A DNA stretch of 64,000 bases from Microvirga sesbaniae (GTDB lineage: Bacteria > Pseudomonadota > Alphaproteobacteria > Rhizobiales > Beijerinckiaceae): assembly GCF_025460805.1 (NCBI RefSeq), contig NZ_JAMXFJ010000011.1, positions 121,793 to 185,792 of the forward strand, in the 5' to 3' direction. Shown here piece by piece: positions 42,980 through 52,820 of this stretch. The notes beneath the pieces are model-generated. The model worked only from the letters and a program-made list of their open reading frames with translations, ran no database searches and was not told where the DNA came from. Position numbers and translations under genes: made by a program. The first letter of the stretch is position 1. Every line of letters starts with the position of its first letter.

Positions 42980-43192
42980 CCGGGCGGCCGGACTGGGCTG
43001 GTCTACTACCGCCTGCGTGGGGCACCGAAAATGTACTACTCGGCGTACTCGCAAGACTCCATCGCGGAAGCAGCGGCAACTCTCAAAGACCATGCGAAGG
43101 CCGGTCGAGCAGCATGGTGCATCTTCGACAATACGGCTGCTTTCGCGGCCACTGGCAATGCGCTGAACACTTTGAGGATTCTTCAGTCTTAG
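42980..43192 (+). pseudogene. DUF72-family protein, C-terminal fragment
   Basis: The plus frame ending at 43192 reads YYRLRGAPKMYYSAYSQDSI, then AGRAAWCIFDNTAAFAATGN. This is the C-terminal end of DUF72 (YecE-like) TIM-barrel proteins. The first 170 residues of the family are absent. The fragment is antisense to nothing essential and is clearly dead. Confidence 0.7.
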
Positions 43193-43397
43193 ACACCTGA
43201 CGATCGTTAGTTCGCCGCGGGCGACTTTCCGCGCGGTCGCAGCATTGCTTGGCGCACGATCGTTGATAGTTTGAAAGGAGATGGAAGAGCGATCACGTCC
43301 TTCCATTATTGTTTTGTAGCGGACCCCCAGCTTGCGGCAAGCCCCCGGTCATGTCGCATAAACGCTGCCCTCGATCAAACACGAGGGAGCCGTAACG

Positions 43398-44625
43398 ATG
43401 CGTGTGCTGTTGTCGACCTATGGGTCGCGGGGAGATGTCCAGCCGCTGGTGGCCCTTGGCCTGGCCTTGAAATCGATGGGTGTCGAGTCGCTGGTATCGG
43501 CCCCGACCGATGCGGAGTTCGTCGAGCTCCTTGAGCGAGAGGGGCTGCCGCTGGCGCCGGCCTTCATGCCGGTGCGCCAGTGGATCGCGCAGGCGAAACA
43601 ATCAGGTCTAAAGCTGCCCCAACTGGCGACCAAGATGGTGCCGGCCCAGTATGACGCGATTTCTGCGGCGGCCGAGGGCTGTGATGCGATTGTCGCGACC
43701 GGCCTGTTCCCGTCGGTAGCAGCGGCACAGTCCGTGGCCGAGGGGCTGGGACTCCATTTCAGCTGGGCGGCCTTTTGCCCGCTCATGGTGCCCTCGCCGC
43801 ACCAACCACCCCATGGAGTACCCAGGCTGGCCGCACCCGCCAGAGCTGACCGACAACCTGGGTCTGTGGGCGTTCAATGCCCAGGCGAAGAACGCGCTCT
43901 TCGGTCAAGCGGTCAACACTCACCGCGCAGCAATCGGCCTGCCGATCCTCGACAATGTCCGCGACCATGTCTTCACACACCGGCCATGGCTAGCATCAGA
44001 CCCGGTTCTCAGCCCATGGCGTACGACTGACCTGAACGACGCGGTCCAGACCGGAGCATGGATCCTGTCCGACAGCCGTCCGCTCCCAGCCGAGTTGGAG
44101 GCATTTCTCGCCTCTGGAGAGCCTCCGGTTTATGTGGGCTTCGGCAGCATGGCCATGCACGCGGCAGAGGACCCTGCCCGCACGGCCATTGAGGCGGTTC
44201 GCGCGCAAGGCCGGCGCGTGATCCTTGGTCACGGCTGGGCCAATCTCGCGTTGATCGATGATCAGGAAGACTGCTTCGCTGTCGGTGAGGTCAACCAGCA
44301 GGCGCTCTTCGCCCGGGTCGCGGCCGTCGTGCACCATGGCGGCGCCGGAACGACCACAGCGGCGGCCCGCGCTGGCGTGCCTCAGGTGGTGGTGCCTCAA
44401 GTCGCCGACCAGCCCTATTGGGCCAGCCGTGTCACCGAACTCGGCATTGGTGCTGCGCACGAGGGATCAAATCCAAGAACTGGGTCGCTCTTGGTCCCGC
44501 TCAGGACGGCGCTGGCGGCGGATACTCGCGAGCGAGCGTTCGCCCTCGCTAAGACGATCCGCGGTAATAGGGCGGAAGTCGCTGCCGAGATGCTGATTGC
44601 TGCAATCCGAGGGGAATGCCGGTAG
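43398..44625 (+). pseudogene. MGT-type glycosyltransferase split by one frameshift
   Basis: The first part (43398 to about 43805) starts MRVLLSTYGSRGDVQPLVAL, the N-terminal Rossmann half of UDP-glycosyltransferases of the vancomycin/sterol type. After FCPLMVPSPHQPP the frame shifts by one base near 43805. The second half then runs from YPGWPHPPELTDNLGLWAFN through VYVGFGSM to HHGGAGTTTAAARAGVPQVV, the nucleotide-sugar-binding signature, and ends normally at 44625. Both halves are otherwise whole. A single indel, natural or a sequencing artefact, would restore a full 408-residue enzyme. Confidence 0.85.
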
Positions 44626-45064
44626 GTCTCGCGCCGCCCTCATTAGGGCCTGACAGAAAATGGAAAAGCCCAGGCTCCGGGGCGTACGGACCGGGTGCCT
44701 TCGCACCTCGGCCTCGCGCACTACGGGCCTGGGCTAATAGGGTACCAGACGGGCGCTCGCATCGTCAGGCAAGCGCAGGAACAATCCGTGCCGGAGTACA
44801 TCCGTCCGGCACGACCTCATCGGAACACGCGGTGACGCCCGGTGCTCTCGAAGTCCACATACGATGTCCGCTGGGGTAAGCCTGATATAAGGATTGATAT
44901 ACAATTCGCAAGCAGGTCATGGCAAACATTGTGTCGCAGCCTCACCAGATTTGAGGAGCGAACACATCCCATCGGCGTGCCTTAGTCCCTCCCCCGATCA
45001 CCAAGGTTAGGAAGGGAACCTTGACCGTGAGGCGACGTTTCCATCGGAGACCTCAGGAGCTCAC
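44626..45064. other. Intergenic stretch without a recognised gene
   Basis: These 439 bases hold no convincing frame. The last 60 bases contain the leader of the next gene, with AGGAGC just before its ATG. Confidence 0.4.
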
Positions 45065-45565
45065 ATGCCGGTGTTGGATCTTAACAAAGTTGCAGGGGCG
45101 GGCTTGGCCGCACTGGTGCTCGGCGGATCAACGCTGGTGAGCCCAGCGGTCGCCGCAGATCTGCCCCCATACTTCGAGGGTCAAGAGGCGGTTCTGGAGC
45201 ACCCACCAGTCCAGCGCAGGCTCGCGGTTGAGGAAACCTATATCGCCCCACCGGTCGAGCACAGGATCATTGGCCGTCGCGTGCTCGAGCAAGAGTTCGT
45301 TGGCGGATATGAAGGGCCGGCCTTGGTGCCGCAGTGGCCTCTGCCGATTGTGCCTCTGGAGTATAGCGATAGTTTTGAAGGGCCTGCCTTAGTCCCACCG
45401 CGAAATGTCCCAATCGTCTCTGGGCAGCGGGTTCTGCCTCCACCCGTATACCAGAAGAGAGTTGTCGGTCTCTCTGCGCCCATGGAGGAATGCCGCGTTG
45501 TCGTCCGAAAGCGGATCGACGCCTACGGCGATGTTACCATGCGCAGGACCAGAATCTGCGACTGA
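45065..45565 (+). CDS. Exported conserved hypothetical protein
   Basis: The 166-residue protein has a signal peptide (about 1-31; LAALVLGGSTLVSPAVAA). The mature part contains two copies of a motif EGPALVP (about 83 and 105), spaced 22 residues, with Pro-rich linkers. The C-terminal block ECRVVVRKRIDAYGDVTMRR with a closing Cys pair is one I associate with short periplasmic proteins of methylobacteria. Its function is unknown. AGGAGCTC precedes the ATG. Confidence 0.65.
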   Translation: MPVLDLNKVAGAGLAALVLGGSTLVSPAVAADLPPYFEGQEAVLEHPPVQRRLAVEETYIAPPVEHRIIGRRVLEQEFVGGYEGPALVPQWPLPIVPLEYSDSFEGPALVPPRNVPIVSGQRVLPPPVYQKRVVGLSAPMEECRVVVRKRIDAYGDVTMRRTRICD

Positions 45566-45590
45566 AAGCGGCTCGCCGTATCCGTAGCTC

Positions 45591-46109
45591 TTATTGTCCC
45601 TCTGACTCCTGCAGCGAGATGCCCGCCGGCACTTTCAGCTCGCCGTCGTCCTGATCCAGGTCGATGAAATGGTTGTTCTTGGGGATGACCAACCCCTCCC
45701 CGATCTTTGGCAACTTGGACAGGGCGGTGCAGGTGATAGCCGAGCGCTCTTCCGACGAAGTTTCGGTGCCGGTAAGCCGCACGGTTGTCGGCCCTGGACC
45801 TGAAAGGCTCCCTTCAATGCGAATGCTCTGATCGGGAAAATCCCAGGTGAAACGCTGGCCTGTCTGCTTCCACCTGCCCGGCCACTCGCCCGGTTTCGTC
45901 CGGGAAGCATCGAAAATGTAGGGGCTCACCTCACCGTTCTCGAACTCCCCTCCCCCGACACCACCACCTGGATAGAAGGTGATCACGAACTGGGATCGGT
46001 CGGAAGCGCGGGTGCATTGCCAGAGGGAACCTGCGAGGCTTAGGCTGTCGGCCAGACTTGCAGCGAGACCCAAGACAATCCCGATCGCGGCAAGCAGAAT
46101 GCCTCTCAT
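45591..46109 (-). CDS. Exported hypothetical protein
   Basis: The 172-residue protein has a signal peptide (about 1-22; GILLAAIGIVLGLAASLADS). A beta-rich mature part follows, with SLWQCTRASDRSQFVITFYP and an RIEGSLSGPGPTTVRLTGTE stretch, suggesting a lipocalin- or jelly-roll-like fold. ATG at 46109 has GGAGAAAG upstream. I do not recognise the family. It is convergent with the 45065 gene. Confidence 0.6.
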   Translation of the reverse strand: MRGILLAAIGIVLGLAASLADSLSLAGSLWQCTRASDRSQFVITFYPGGGVGGGEFENGEVSPYIFDASRTKPGEWPGRWKQTGQRFTWDFPDQSIRIEGSLSGPGPTTVRLTGTETSSEERSAITCTALSKLPKIGEGLVIPKNNHFIDLDQDDGELKVPAGISLQESEGQ

Positions 46110-46295
46110 GGCTCTTTCTCCGGCCCTAGGAACGATGCCGCCGCACTGTAATCTGCCGCCCCTTACCAAACTTGTGTACCGTCCCGAAGATCACAGCCCC
46201 CGCGGGATTTGGACTGGGAGCAGCCAGTCTTCCCTTGCGAACAAAACCAGAAACAAGGATCAATCGTCCAAGAAGAAGCAGGGGACGATTCGTCA

Positions 46296-48377
46296 GTGTC
46301 CATCTCGGCTGGTTATCTCAACAAGCTCAATCCGGAACAGCGGCGGGCGGTGGAACACGGTGTCACCGATGGGAGGGCTCCGCCATCGCCGCGCCCGCTC
46401 TTGGTGATTGCCGGTGCGGGATCGGGCAAGACCAACACCTTGGCCCACCGGGTGGCGCATCTGATCGTCAACGGGGCCGATCCACGGCGCATCCTCCTCC
46501 TGACCTTCTCCCGCCGGGCCGCCGCCGAGATGGCGCGCCGGGTCGAGCGGATTGCCGGGCAGGTTCTGGGCCAGAGTGCCAGCGTGATGACAGATGCCCT
46601 CACCTGGGCAGGTACGTTCCACGGCATCGGCGCCAGGCTACTGCGCGACTACGCACTTGAGATCGGCCTGGATCCCGCCTTCACGATCCATGATCGCGAG
46701 GACTCAGCCGACTTGATGAACTTCATCCGGCACGAACTTGGCTTCTCCTCCACGGAGAGCCGTTTTCCCACTAAGGGAACGTGTCTGGCGATCTATTCCC
46801 GCTGCGTCAATGCCGAGACGACCCTTGAGGAGGTGCTTCGGGCCTCATATCCGTGGTGTGCCGGCTGGGCCGCCGAGCTGCGGCAGTTGTTTGCCGCCTA
46901 TGTCGAAGCCAAACAGCGCCAGAATGTGCTCGATTACGACGACCTTCTGCTCTACTGGGCCCAGATGGCAGCCGAACCCTCGATCGCTACCGAACTGGGT
47001 AGGCGCTTCGACCATGTCCTCGTCGACGAGTACCAGGACACGAACCGGCTGCAGTCCTCAATCCTGCTCGCCCTCAAGCCCGACGGCCAGGGGCTGACCG
47101 TTGTTGGAGACGATGCCCAGTCGATCTATTCCTTCCGGGCCGCGACCGTCCGCAACATTCTGGATTTTCCAGCGCAGTTTAGCCCGCCAGCTGAGATCGT
47201 CACCCTCGACCGCAACTACCGCTCCTCCCAGCCGATCCTAGCGGCGGCCAATGCCGTGATCGAACTCGCCTCCGAGCGCTTCACTAAGAACCTTTGGACG
47301 GACCGAACCTCCGCCGAGCGGCCGCAACTGGTGGCCGTGCGCGACGAGGCCGATCAGGCCCGCTACGTGGTCGAGCAGGTGCTGGCGAACCGCGAGACCA
47401 GCATGACCCTCAAGCAGCAGGCGGTGCTGTTTCGCACCTCCCATCACAGTGGCCCCTTGGAGGTGGAGTTGACCCGCCGTAACGTCCCCTTCGTGAAGTT
47501 CGGCGGCCTCAAGTTCCTGGATGCTGCCCACGTGAAGGATGTGCTGGCGGCGCTGCGGTTCGTCCAGAACCCGCGCGATCGGGTCGCCGGCTTCCGCCTG
47601 ATGCAGCTTCTGCCCGGCGTCGGACCGACCTCCGCTCAACGGGTCCTGGATCGTATGTCAGAGGCGGCCGATCCGATTGGGGCGCTGCTGGAAGCCCCTG
47701 CCCCACCGCGGGCTGGAGGCGAGTGGCAATCGTTTGTGGACACGATTGAACAGCTGCGGTCGGGTTCAGCAGGGTGGCCGGCGGAGCTTGAACGGGTCAG
47801 GGCCTGGTATGAGCCGCACCTCGAACGCATCTACGAGGATGTGACGACCCGTAAGGCGGACCTGATCCAGTTGGAACAGATCGCCACCGGATATCCGTCC
47901 CGGGACAGATTCCTCATGGAACTCACCCTCGATCCGCCTGACGCCACGAGTGATCAGGCTGGAGTTCCACTGCTCGATGAGGACTACCTGATCCTGTCGA
48001 CAATCCACTCGGCCAAGGGGCAGGAGTGGAAGGCGACATTCGTCCTGAATGTCGTCGATGGCTGCATCCCATCGGATCTCGGCACAGGGACGACAGCGGA
48101 AATCGAGGAGGAGCGTCGGCTTCTCTACGTCGCCATGACGCGTGCTAAGGACAGTCTCCACCTCATCGTCCCGCAACGGTTCTTCACGCATCAGCAGTCC
48201 GCCACGGGGGATCGTCATGTCTATGCCGCCCGCACCCGTTTCATCCCGAGTGCGCTCCTGAACCAGTTTGAGAGGAGATCATGGCCGTCGGTCGCACCGG
48301 AGCAGGCGACGGGATCATCGTTCAACAGAGATGTTCGCGTCGACATCGGGGCCAAGATGCGGGGCATGTGGCGTTAG
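46296..48377 (+). CDS. UvrD/Rep-family superfamily 1A DNA helicase
   Basis: This is a 3'-5' helicase of the UvrD/PcrA/Rep class. It shows a Q-motif region LNPEQRRAV, Walker A IAGAGSGKTNT, motif Ia LLTFSRRAAAEM, Walker B HVLVDEYQDTN, motif III VVGDDAQSIYSFR, motif IV YRSSQPIL, motif V STIHSAKGQEW and motif VI EERRLLYVAMTRA. At about 690 residues it is shorter than UvrD (about 720) but complete. Such plasmid copies may serve repair or plasmid replication. I chose GTG at 46296, close to the first conserved motif; an in-frame TTG at 46209 would add 29 residues. Confidence 0.9.
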   Translation: MSISAGYLNKLNPEQRRAVEHGVTDGRAPPSPRPLLVIAGAGSGKTNTLAHRVAHLIVNGADPRRILLLTFSRRAAAEMARRVERIAGQVLGQSASVMTDALTWAGTFHGIGARLLRDYALEIGLDPAFTIHDREDSADLMNFIRHELGFSSTESRFPTKGTCLAIYSRCVNAETTLEEVLRASYPWCAGWAAELRQLFAAYVEAKQRQNVLDYDDLLLYWAQMAAEPSIATELGRRFDHVLVDEYQDTNRLQSSILLALKPDGQGLTVVGDDAQSIYSFRAATVRNILDFPAQFSPPAEIVTLDRNYRSSQPILAAANAVIELASERFTKNLWTDRTSAERPQLVAVRDEADQARYVVEQVLANRETSMTLKQQAVLFRTSHHSGPLEVELTRRNVPFVKFGGLKFLDAAHVKDVLAALRFVQNPRDRVAGFRLMQLLPGVGPTSAQRVLDRMSEAADPIGALLEAPAPPRAGGEWQSFVDTIEQLRSGSAGWPAELERVRAWYEPHLERIYEDVTTRKADLIQLEQIATGYPSRDRFLMELTLDPPDATSDQAGVPLLDEDYLILSTIHSAKGQEWKATFVLNVVDGCIPSDLGTGTTAEIEEERRLLYVAMTRAKDSLHLIVPQRFFTHQQSATGDRHVYAARTRFIPSALLNQFERRSWPSVAPEQATGSSFNRDVRVDIGAKMRGMWR

Positions 48378-48397
48378 AGAACTGGTGTCGTCGGTTG

Positions 48398-49567
48398 TCA
48401 GACGATGCCCCAGGCGCGGTAGCGGGTCCGGCCAGTGAGCTCGCGCGGCAGCGCGCCGCCCAACTGGGCCAGCATCAGGTCGACGGCCTTTGGGGTGACC
48501 TTCAGGAGCTTGGCGCCGAGCGGTACGGTCACCAATGGACGCGACAGGAACAGGTCGACCAGTTCGGGCAGCTTCGAATTGGACCGGGTTTTAGCCGTGA
48601 CCCGCCCCATCAGTTCACGGGCGAGAATGAGCCTCTCCAAGTCCTTGTTCGCGATATCCAAGGCTTCCTCGATGACACTGCAAAAGCCATCGAGTTTCTC
48701 CTTCGCTGCTTCCCGGCCCTGCGGACGGAACTTCGACTGCTTGAAGCCGGCCGCCAGCGGCAAGAGAAAGTTCGTGAGTCCTCGCGCTCTGAGAATGGAG
48801 GCAGCCATTGTCAGGCCCAGCCACGGCAAGCGGGTATAGAGGTTCAGATCCAGCCAGGCATTCCAGGCCATCGCCGCAGCAGCGACGGCTGGCCAATGGT
48901 TCATCCGCTTAACGAAATCAAGCCACAGGTCCTCGGCCTCTGCTTCATCCTGGTCCGGATCATAGACCAGATGCGATCGGCTCTTGGGCAGCGGAGTTTC
49001 ACCCGCCAAGACCCTTGTGGTGCGATCCAACACGGCGTCGATTTCGGCAAAATGCGCCTTCCACGGGTCGGCATCATTGGCAAAGGCCGGATAAGCCTCG
49101 TCATCATCCGGATCAGGCCGCTTGCGTTTCGATGCGGTCGCTTCCGATGCGATCCCGCCAACACCCCTTAGAGCCGCTAGCCCGTCGAAAGACACTGGCC
49201 AAGGGGCTTTGCGGGCCATCGCCGTCCGTCGAGATCTGAGAGCCGCGGCCGCCCGGGTGAGTTCATGGGTCGGGCTGCGAATGTCCATTCCGGCGTCATG
49301 AAGGACGAGATCGCCGACGTCGACCAGATGCCCGTCGAGCATGAGGGCTCGGACGGCTTCGGTCATATCGCAACGAGACTGCCAGCCAGCCGAGAGCCCG
49401 GATGCTTCTAATCGAGCATCAAACCGCAGAATGGCAATCGTGATCTGCTCAAGCCGACCGGCAATTGTCTCCCACGGTAATTCGGGAACAATGATCGCCG
49501 GCCGCTCCGATGCTTCATCGGTCAAACTCAGGCGCACAAGCTGCCCCCTAACTGGTTTCGCGTTCAC
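48398..49567 (-). CDS. RHE_PE00001-family protein (DUF1612, HTH)
   Basis: The 389-residue protein matches the rhizobial plasmid family named after RHE_PE00001. Near residue 85-110 it has VDVGDLVLHDAGMDIRSPTH ELTRA, then GLAALRG. The C-terminal part (about 300-385) ends in an HTH-like unit (LLKVTPKAVDLMLAQLGG ALPRELTGR). Members are common on repABC-type plasmids and may be DNA-binding; the function is unknown. It is read convergently with the helicase gene. Confidence 0.85.
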   Translation of the reverse strand: MNAKPVRGQLVRLSLTDEASERPAIIVPELPWETIAGRLEQITIAILRFDARLEASGLSAGWQSRCDMTEAVRALMLDGHLVDVGDLVLHDAGMDIRSPTHELTRAAAALRSRRTAMARKAPWPVSFDGLAALRGVGGIASEATASKRKRPDPDDDEAYPAFANDADPWKAHFAEIDAVLDRTTRVLAGETPLPKSRSHLVYDPDQDEAEAEDLWLDFVKRMNHWPAVAAAAMAWNAWLDLNLYTRLPWLGLTMAASILRARGLTNFLLPLAAGFKQSKFRPQGREAAKEKLDGFCSVIEEALDIANKDLERLILARELMGRVTAKTRSNSKLPELVDLFLSRPLVTVPLGAKLLKVTPKAVDLMLAQLGGALPRELTGRTRYRAWGIV

Positions 49568-49904
49568 TAAATTATTGTATTATAACGGGTCTGTCTCGAC
49601 AACGGTAGCGTTTGGGGATATCGCTACAATCTGCCATAGGCGCGGGCGCCCAGGCAAGAAATGGGCATACTAGGCTGTTTTAGCCTTAAACGGCCGATAT
49701 TGACCGGTTCCCGCCGCCCCACGGAGCAAATTCGCCGCAATTGGCTAAGGAAATTCGACTGCATCAACCCTCAAAACTAGGCATGGCGGCGACCTCAACC
49801 GATCTTTTGCTTATCCCTGTCAGCTGTGTACCGGACTCCATTAGACAACATATCCTCCTTGGACAAACATACGTTCCAATTCGGCCTGGTTCTGCATGCC
49901 AAAA
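49568..49904. other. Intergenic stretch between the RHE_PE00001 gene and parB
   Basis: No convincing gene is present. A half-match to the parS-like palindrome (TGTCAGCTGTGTA) occurs near 49817. Confidence 0.4.
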
Positions 49905-49928
49905 TGGAAAGGGGGCTAGGATGCCCCC
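49905..49928 (-). terminator. Rho-independent terminator of the parAB operon
   Basis: On the minus strand, GGGGGC-ATCCTA-GCCCCC forms a 6-bp GC stem with a 6-base loop (49911-49928), followed by TTTCCATTTT. It lies about 50 bases after the parB stop and points the right way for the operon. Confidence 0.7.
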
Positions 49929-49978
49929 TCCTCGACTATCTACTTTCTATCCTCGCCTAAGCCTCAATCACGAAGCGG

Positions 49979-51004
49979 TTAGGCCTTAGCTGATTGAAAC
50001 TGTGCATAAATTTCATGCAGATTTTCAGTGAGGTATTCGGCGAATTGAGCTTCTTGTTTAGCGTCTATGATGAACTTGATCTTGCCCCCGACCTTTTCAA
50101 TACGAGCAATTCTCCGACCGGCTTGCTCGACCCACGAGCCAGAATCGAACTTTTCAGTTAAAGCGTCGATTAGGCGGATGAAACGCGTGTCTGTGTCAGC
50201 TGACACGAACTCCTGAGAACCGATTAGCTTCAGGGCTCTTTTTCGATTGCCATCTTTTTCGAGAAGGTCCGCCAACTGGACCCACCTTGGTCGCCCGGCT
50301 TTTGGAGCAGGTCCAACGGCCTTGATGATCTCGGAAGGGATACGTCGACCTAACGCGAGCAGCCTCGCAGCCATTGTACGATCGACCGTCAAAGCTGCTT
50401 CTATGGTCTCTCGGCTATAATGATGATCATCGAGTGCAATCGCAAACATGACCTTCTCGATGAAAGTCAGATCAAGCCGAGCAGAGTTCTCTTGACCTTG
50501 AGCAACTACGAGCTCCTCATCGCTCAGATTGAGAACAATTGCTCGTACTTTCCGCCTCAGTTCTTTAAGGGCACGCAAGCGGCGGCGACCGTATGCAATC
50601 TCGTACGTGTGCTCCTTTGTCGGATGAGGACGAACAAGGATTGGGATCCGCTGCCCGCCCGCCTTAATGGAATCAAAAAGCTCCCGATACTTGTTCTGGT
50701 CGACCTCAAGTCGGTCGGTGATCGACGAGTCCTCGATTGCGTCTGGATCAATCTCCAAAACTTTATCGCCCGCAGCGATTAGAGCTTGGGCTTCATCAGC
50801 GATTGAACCAAGACGCGTGACAGCGTCGCGCATTGTCCTCAGTGAGGGCGGGACCGTCCCTTGCCGCGGTTGCTCAGGTATGGTTGTCGCAATCGCGGGA
50901 ACGAAGTCCGACGGGTCAACAACAGCAGCTTCCGGAGGCATCTCGGATTTTGCTTCAAGGCGATTTGCCATGTAGCCTTTGAGGCGGCTCAATTGCTTAC
51001 TCAT
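49979..51004 (-). CDS. repB: Plasmid partition protein ParB/RepB
   Basis: The 341-residue protein has the RepB/ParB layout. An N-terminal ParA-contact region is followed by the ParB/Srx box (about 100-190) with ILVRPHPTKEHTYEIAYGRR, a variant of the GxRR box with RRLRALKEL, and ARLDLTFIEKVMFAIALDDH. Then comes the HTH region (SRETIEAALTVDRTMAARLL) that should bind the centromere. ATG at 51004 overlaps the parA stop (ATGA), so the two are translationally coupled. A near copy of the upstream palindrome lies inside the gene (50192-50207). No repC follows. Confidence 0.92.
   Translation of the reverse strand: MSKQLSRLKGYMANRLEAKSEMPPEAAVVDPSDFVPAIATTIPEQPRQGTVPPSLRTMRDAVTRLGSIADEAQALIAAGDKVLEIDPDAIEDSSITDRLEVDQNKYRELFDSIKAGGQRIPILVRPHPTKEHTYEIAYGRRRLRALKELRRKVRAIVLNLSDEELVVAQGQENSARLDLTFIEKVMFAIALDDHHYSRETIEAALTVDRTMAARLLALGRRIPSEIIKAVGPAPKAGRPRWVQLADLLEKDGNRKRALKLIGSQEFVSADTDTRFIRLIDALTEKFDSGSWVEQAGRRIARIEKVGGKIKFIIDAKQEAQFAEYLTENLHEIYAQFQSAKA
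50192..50207. promoter_or_regulatory. parS-like palindrome inside parB
   Basis: TGTGTCAGCTGACACG differs from the perfect upstream palindrome by its last base. It lies within the coding sequence of parB, in a region whose codons read V-S-A-D-T-D. Partition sites inside or near the par genes are usual for ParB spreading. Confidence 0.6.
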
Positions 51005-52236
51005 TCGCGTCCCCAAGCCTTCTTCATCAGTGTCTGGATTTCGGACCCCATCGACTCCAACGACTCGATTGCACGGTCGTAAGTTGATCGCGTGAAGTCC
51101 TCGCGGCTCACCTCGTATAAGGTCTGCTTGCTAAGGCCTGCGGCTTCGATGGCTGTCGACTTCAAAATTGGGCTGTTAAGGACGCGCTCTCGGAAGAGTG
51201 TGCGCATAAGCGCTACGGTCCAGTTTTGCGGCCCATCGTTAGGCTCAAAGCGAGTGACCGCATAACGCAGGAAATCATACTCTAGAGCTACTTCGGGTCC
51301 ATTGCCGTTTTTGTTGACGGCGTCCTGCACCACTTCAAGAAGCGCAGCTGCCATCTGAAGGAACTGACACATGGACATCACGTCCAGCATTTGCGGATGG
51401 ACAGTGATAAGCAGACTTGTTGCTGCGCAAAGTGCTCCGAGAGTGATGTACCCAAGTTGCGGCGGACAATCTAATATCATCACATCGTAATTATCTTCGA
51501 CCGACGCGAGTGCATTAGCGATGCGATCCCAGAATCGCCCTCCATGAATTTCACTCATGAAGCGCGGGGCTTCATGCTCATATTCTTGCAGTTCGATGTT
51601 CCCAGGTACAAGGTCGAGCCCAGGGAAGTACGTTTTGCGGATAATCTCCGCAAGCGGCTTACGTGTTCCCTCGTACTTGATTGCGCCATAAATTGTATTG
51701 TCGGCATCAATGTCCATTTCTGGTTGATAACCGTGGAGGGCCGTCAGGGACGCCTGAGGATCCAGATCAATAGCCAGAACCCGATATCCCTGCAGCGCCA
51801 TATACTGGGCTAGGTGTGCAGCCGTCGTTGTTTTTCCTGAACCGCCTTTGAAATTCGCGACGGCGATCACTTGGCAATGCTCGGTTCCTGTACGATGCGG
51901 CAGATACTTCTTACCTTTCGCACCGTCGTCAAGAAGGCGCCGCAGGTCGTTGATTTGCTCAAGGGTGTAAGATCGACGATTCCCCTGCCCTATCGTTGGT
52001 TGCGGCCCCTTTCCTGCCAAGGAGAGTTGGCGAAGGTATCCATCTGCAACTCCAATGAGCTTTGCAGCTTCTCCGGATGTAAAGGACCGAAGAGTCTTTT
52101 TTGCCTCAGGAGCGTAAAGCTCATGCCGGAGGTTGTTCAACTCTTTTGAAAGTGCGTCCCCGTCTTGAGCAATGACCTGTGTCACGCGCTCCCGGGAGAA
52201 CGACTGGGATTTGAGGAACGGAGTACCAGTGTCCAT
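51001..52236 (-). CDS. repA: Plasmid partition ATPase ParA/RepA
   Basis: This 411-residue ParA has an N-terminal DNA-binding part (about 50-105; SGEAAKLIGVADGYLRQLSL, MerR-like), as in type Ia ParA proteins that repress their own promoter. The ATPase core has the deviant Walker A KGGSGKTTTAAHLA, the switch region IDLDPQASLTALHG and Walker B VMILDCPP. The gene is first in a two-gene operon with parB. In repABC systems a repC initiator would follow, but none is present; the initiator is the iteron type at 37970. The symbol refers to the partition RepA, not the initiator. Confidence 0.92.
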   Translation of the reverse strand: MDTGTPFLKSQSFSRERVTQVIAQDGDALSKELNNLRHELYAPEAKKTLRSFTSGEAAKLIGVADGYLRQLSLAGKGPQPTIGQGNRRSYTLEQINDLRRLLDDGAKGKKYLPHRTGTEHCQVIAVANFKGGSGKTTTAAHLAQYMALQGYRVLAIDLDPQASLTALHGYQPEMDIDADNTIYGAIKYEGTRKPLAEIIRKTYFPGLDLVPGNIELQEYEHEAPRFMSEIHGGRFWDRIANALASVEDNYDVMILDCPPQLGYITLGALCAATSLLITVHPQMLDVMSMCQFLQMAAALLEVVQDAVNKNGNGPEVALEYDFLRYAVTRFEPNDGPQNWTVALMRTLFRERVLNSPILKSTAIEAAGLSKQTLYEVSREDFTRSTYDRAIESLESMGSEIQTLMKKAWGRE

Positions 52237-52418
52237 TGCAGGGCACCCTTCTTAGTTTACGCGACCGAGCTGAGTGTTACGGTTTTGGATGAAGTCGCGG
52301 TTTAGGTCCGTAAATATGAGGCGAGGATTGTCGGAAGGTAGTTAAGAAATGGTTAACGGGAGGAGTAACGGCTCGGGAGTAATCGTCTCGCAGCCCACCT
52401 GCCGAAGGGATTCGCTCT

Positions 52419-52820
52419 TGTGTCAGCTGACACAGCCCTACCCTCGTCGAAATATTCGAGTCCCGATTTATCCAGCGGGTCCTTCGCGTATCGAAGCCGG
52501 GTGATAGTGGAAGGCAGTTGATTTGATCATACTGCGGCGAGGTCGGCTCAGAGCTAGGGTACGGGCCGGAAGCTCTGAAAACTGGAATCCTCGGGCACCA
52601 ACGAACCTTACGCGTGGGAGGCGACGCTAAAAATGGCGGATGCCTGTGTCAGCTGACACAAGAATGTTTCCCAGATAGTTCCCAATAAATCCGGCAAAAT
52701 CCATCTCGAGAATAATTCGCGTGAGGGCCCAGCTCACCGAATGGTTTTCCTATAGGAAGAGCGTATAAGTTCCGGATGCAGAGGGTTGGATGAGGTAGAA
52801 GCTTTGTGTCAGCTGACACA
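52419..52820. promoter_or_regulatory. Three perfect copies of a 16-bp palindrome (parS/operator candidates)
   Basis: TGTGTCAGCTGACACA occurs without a mismatch at 52419-52434, 52645-52660 and 52805-52820, 226 and 160 bases apart, all upstream of the parAB operon. A fourth copy with one change is inside parB. Perfect 16-bp palindromes repeated in this position are very unlikely by chance and are the expected sites of ParB (centromere) or of ParA autorepression. The sequence differs from the usual repABC parS (GTTnnnnGCnnnnAAC). Confidence 0.85.
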
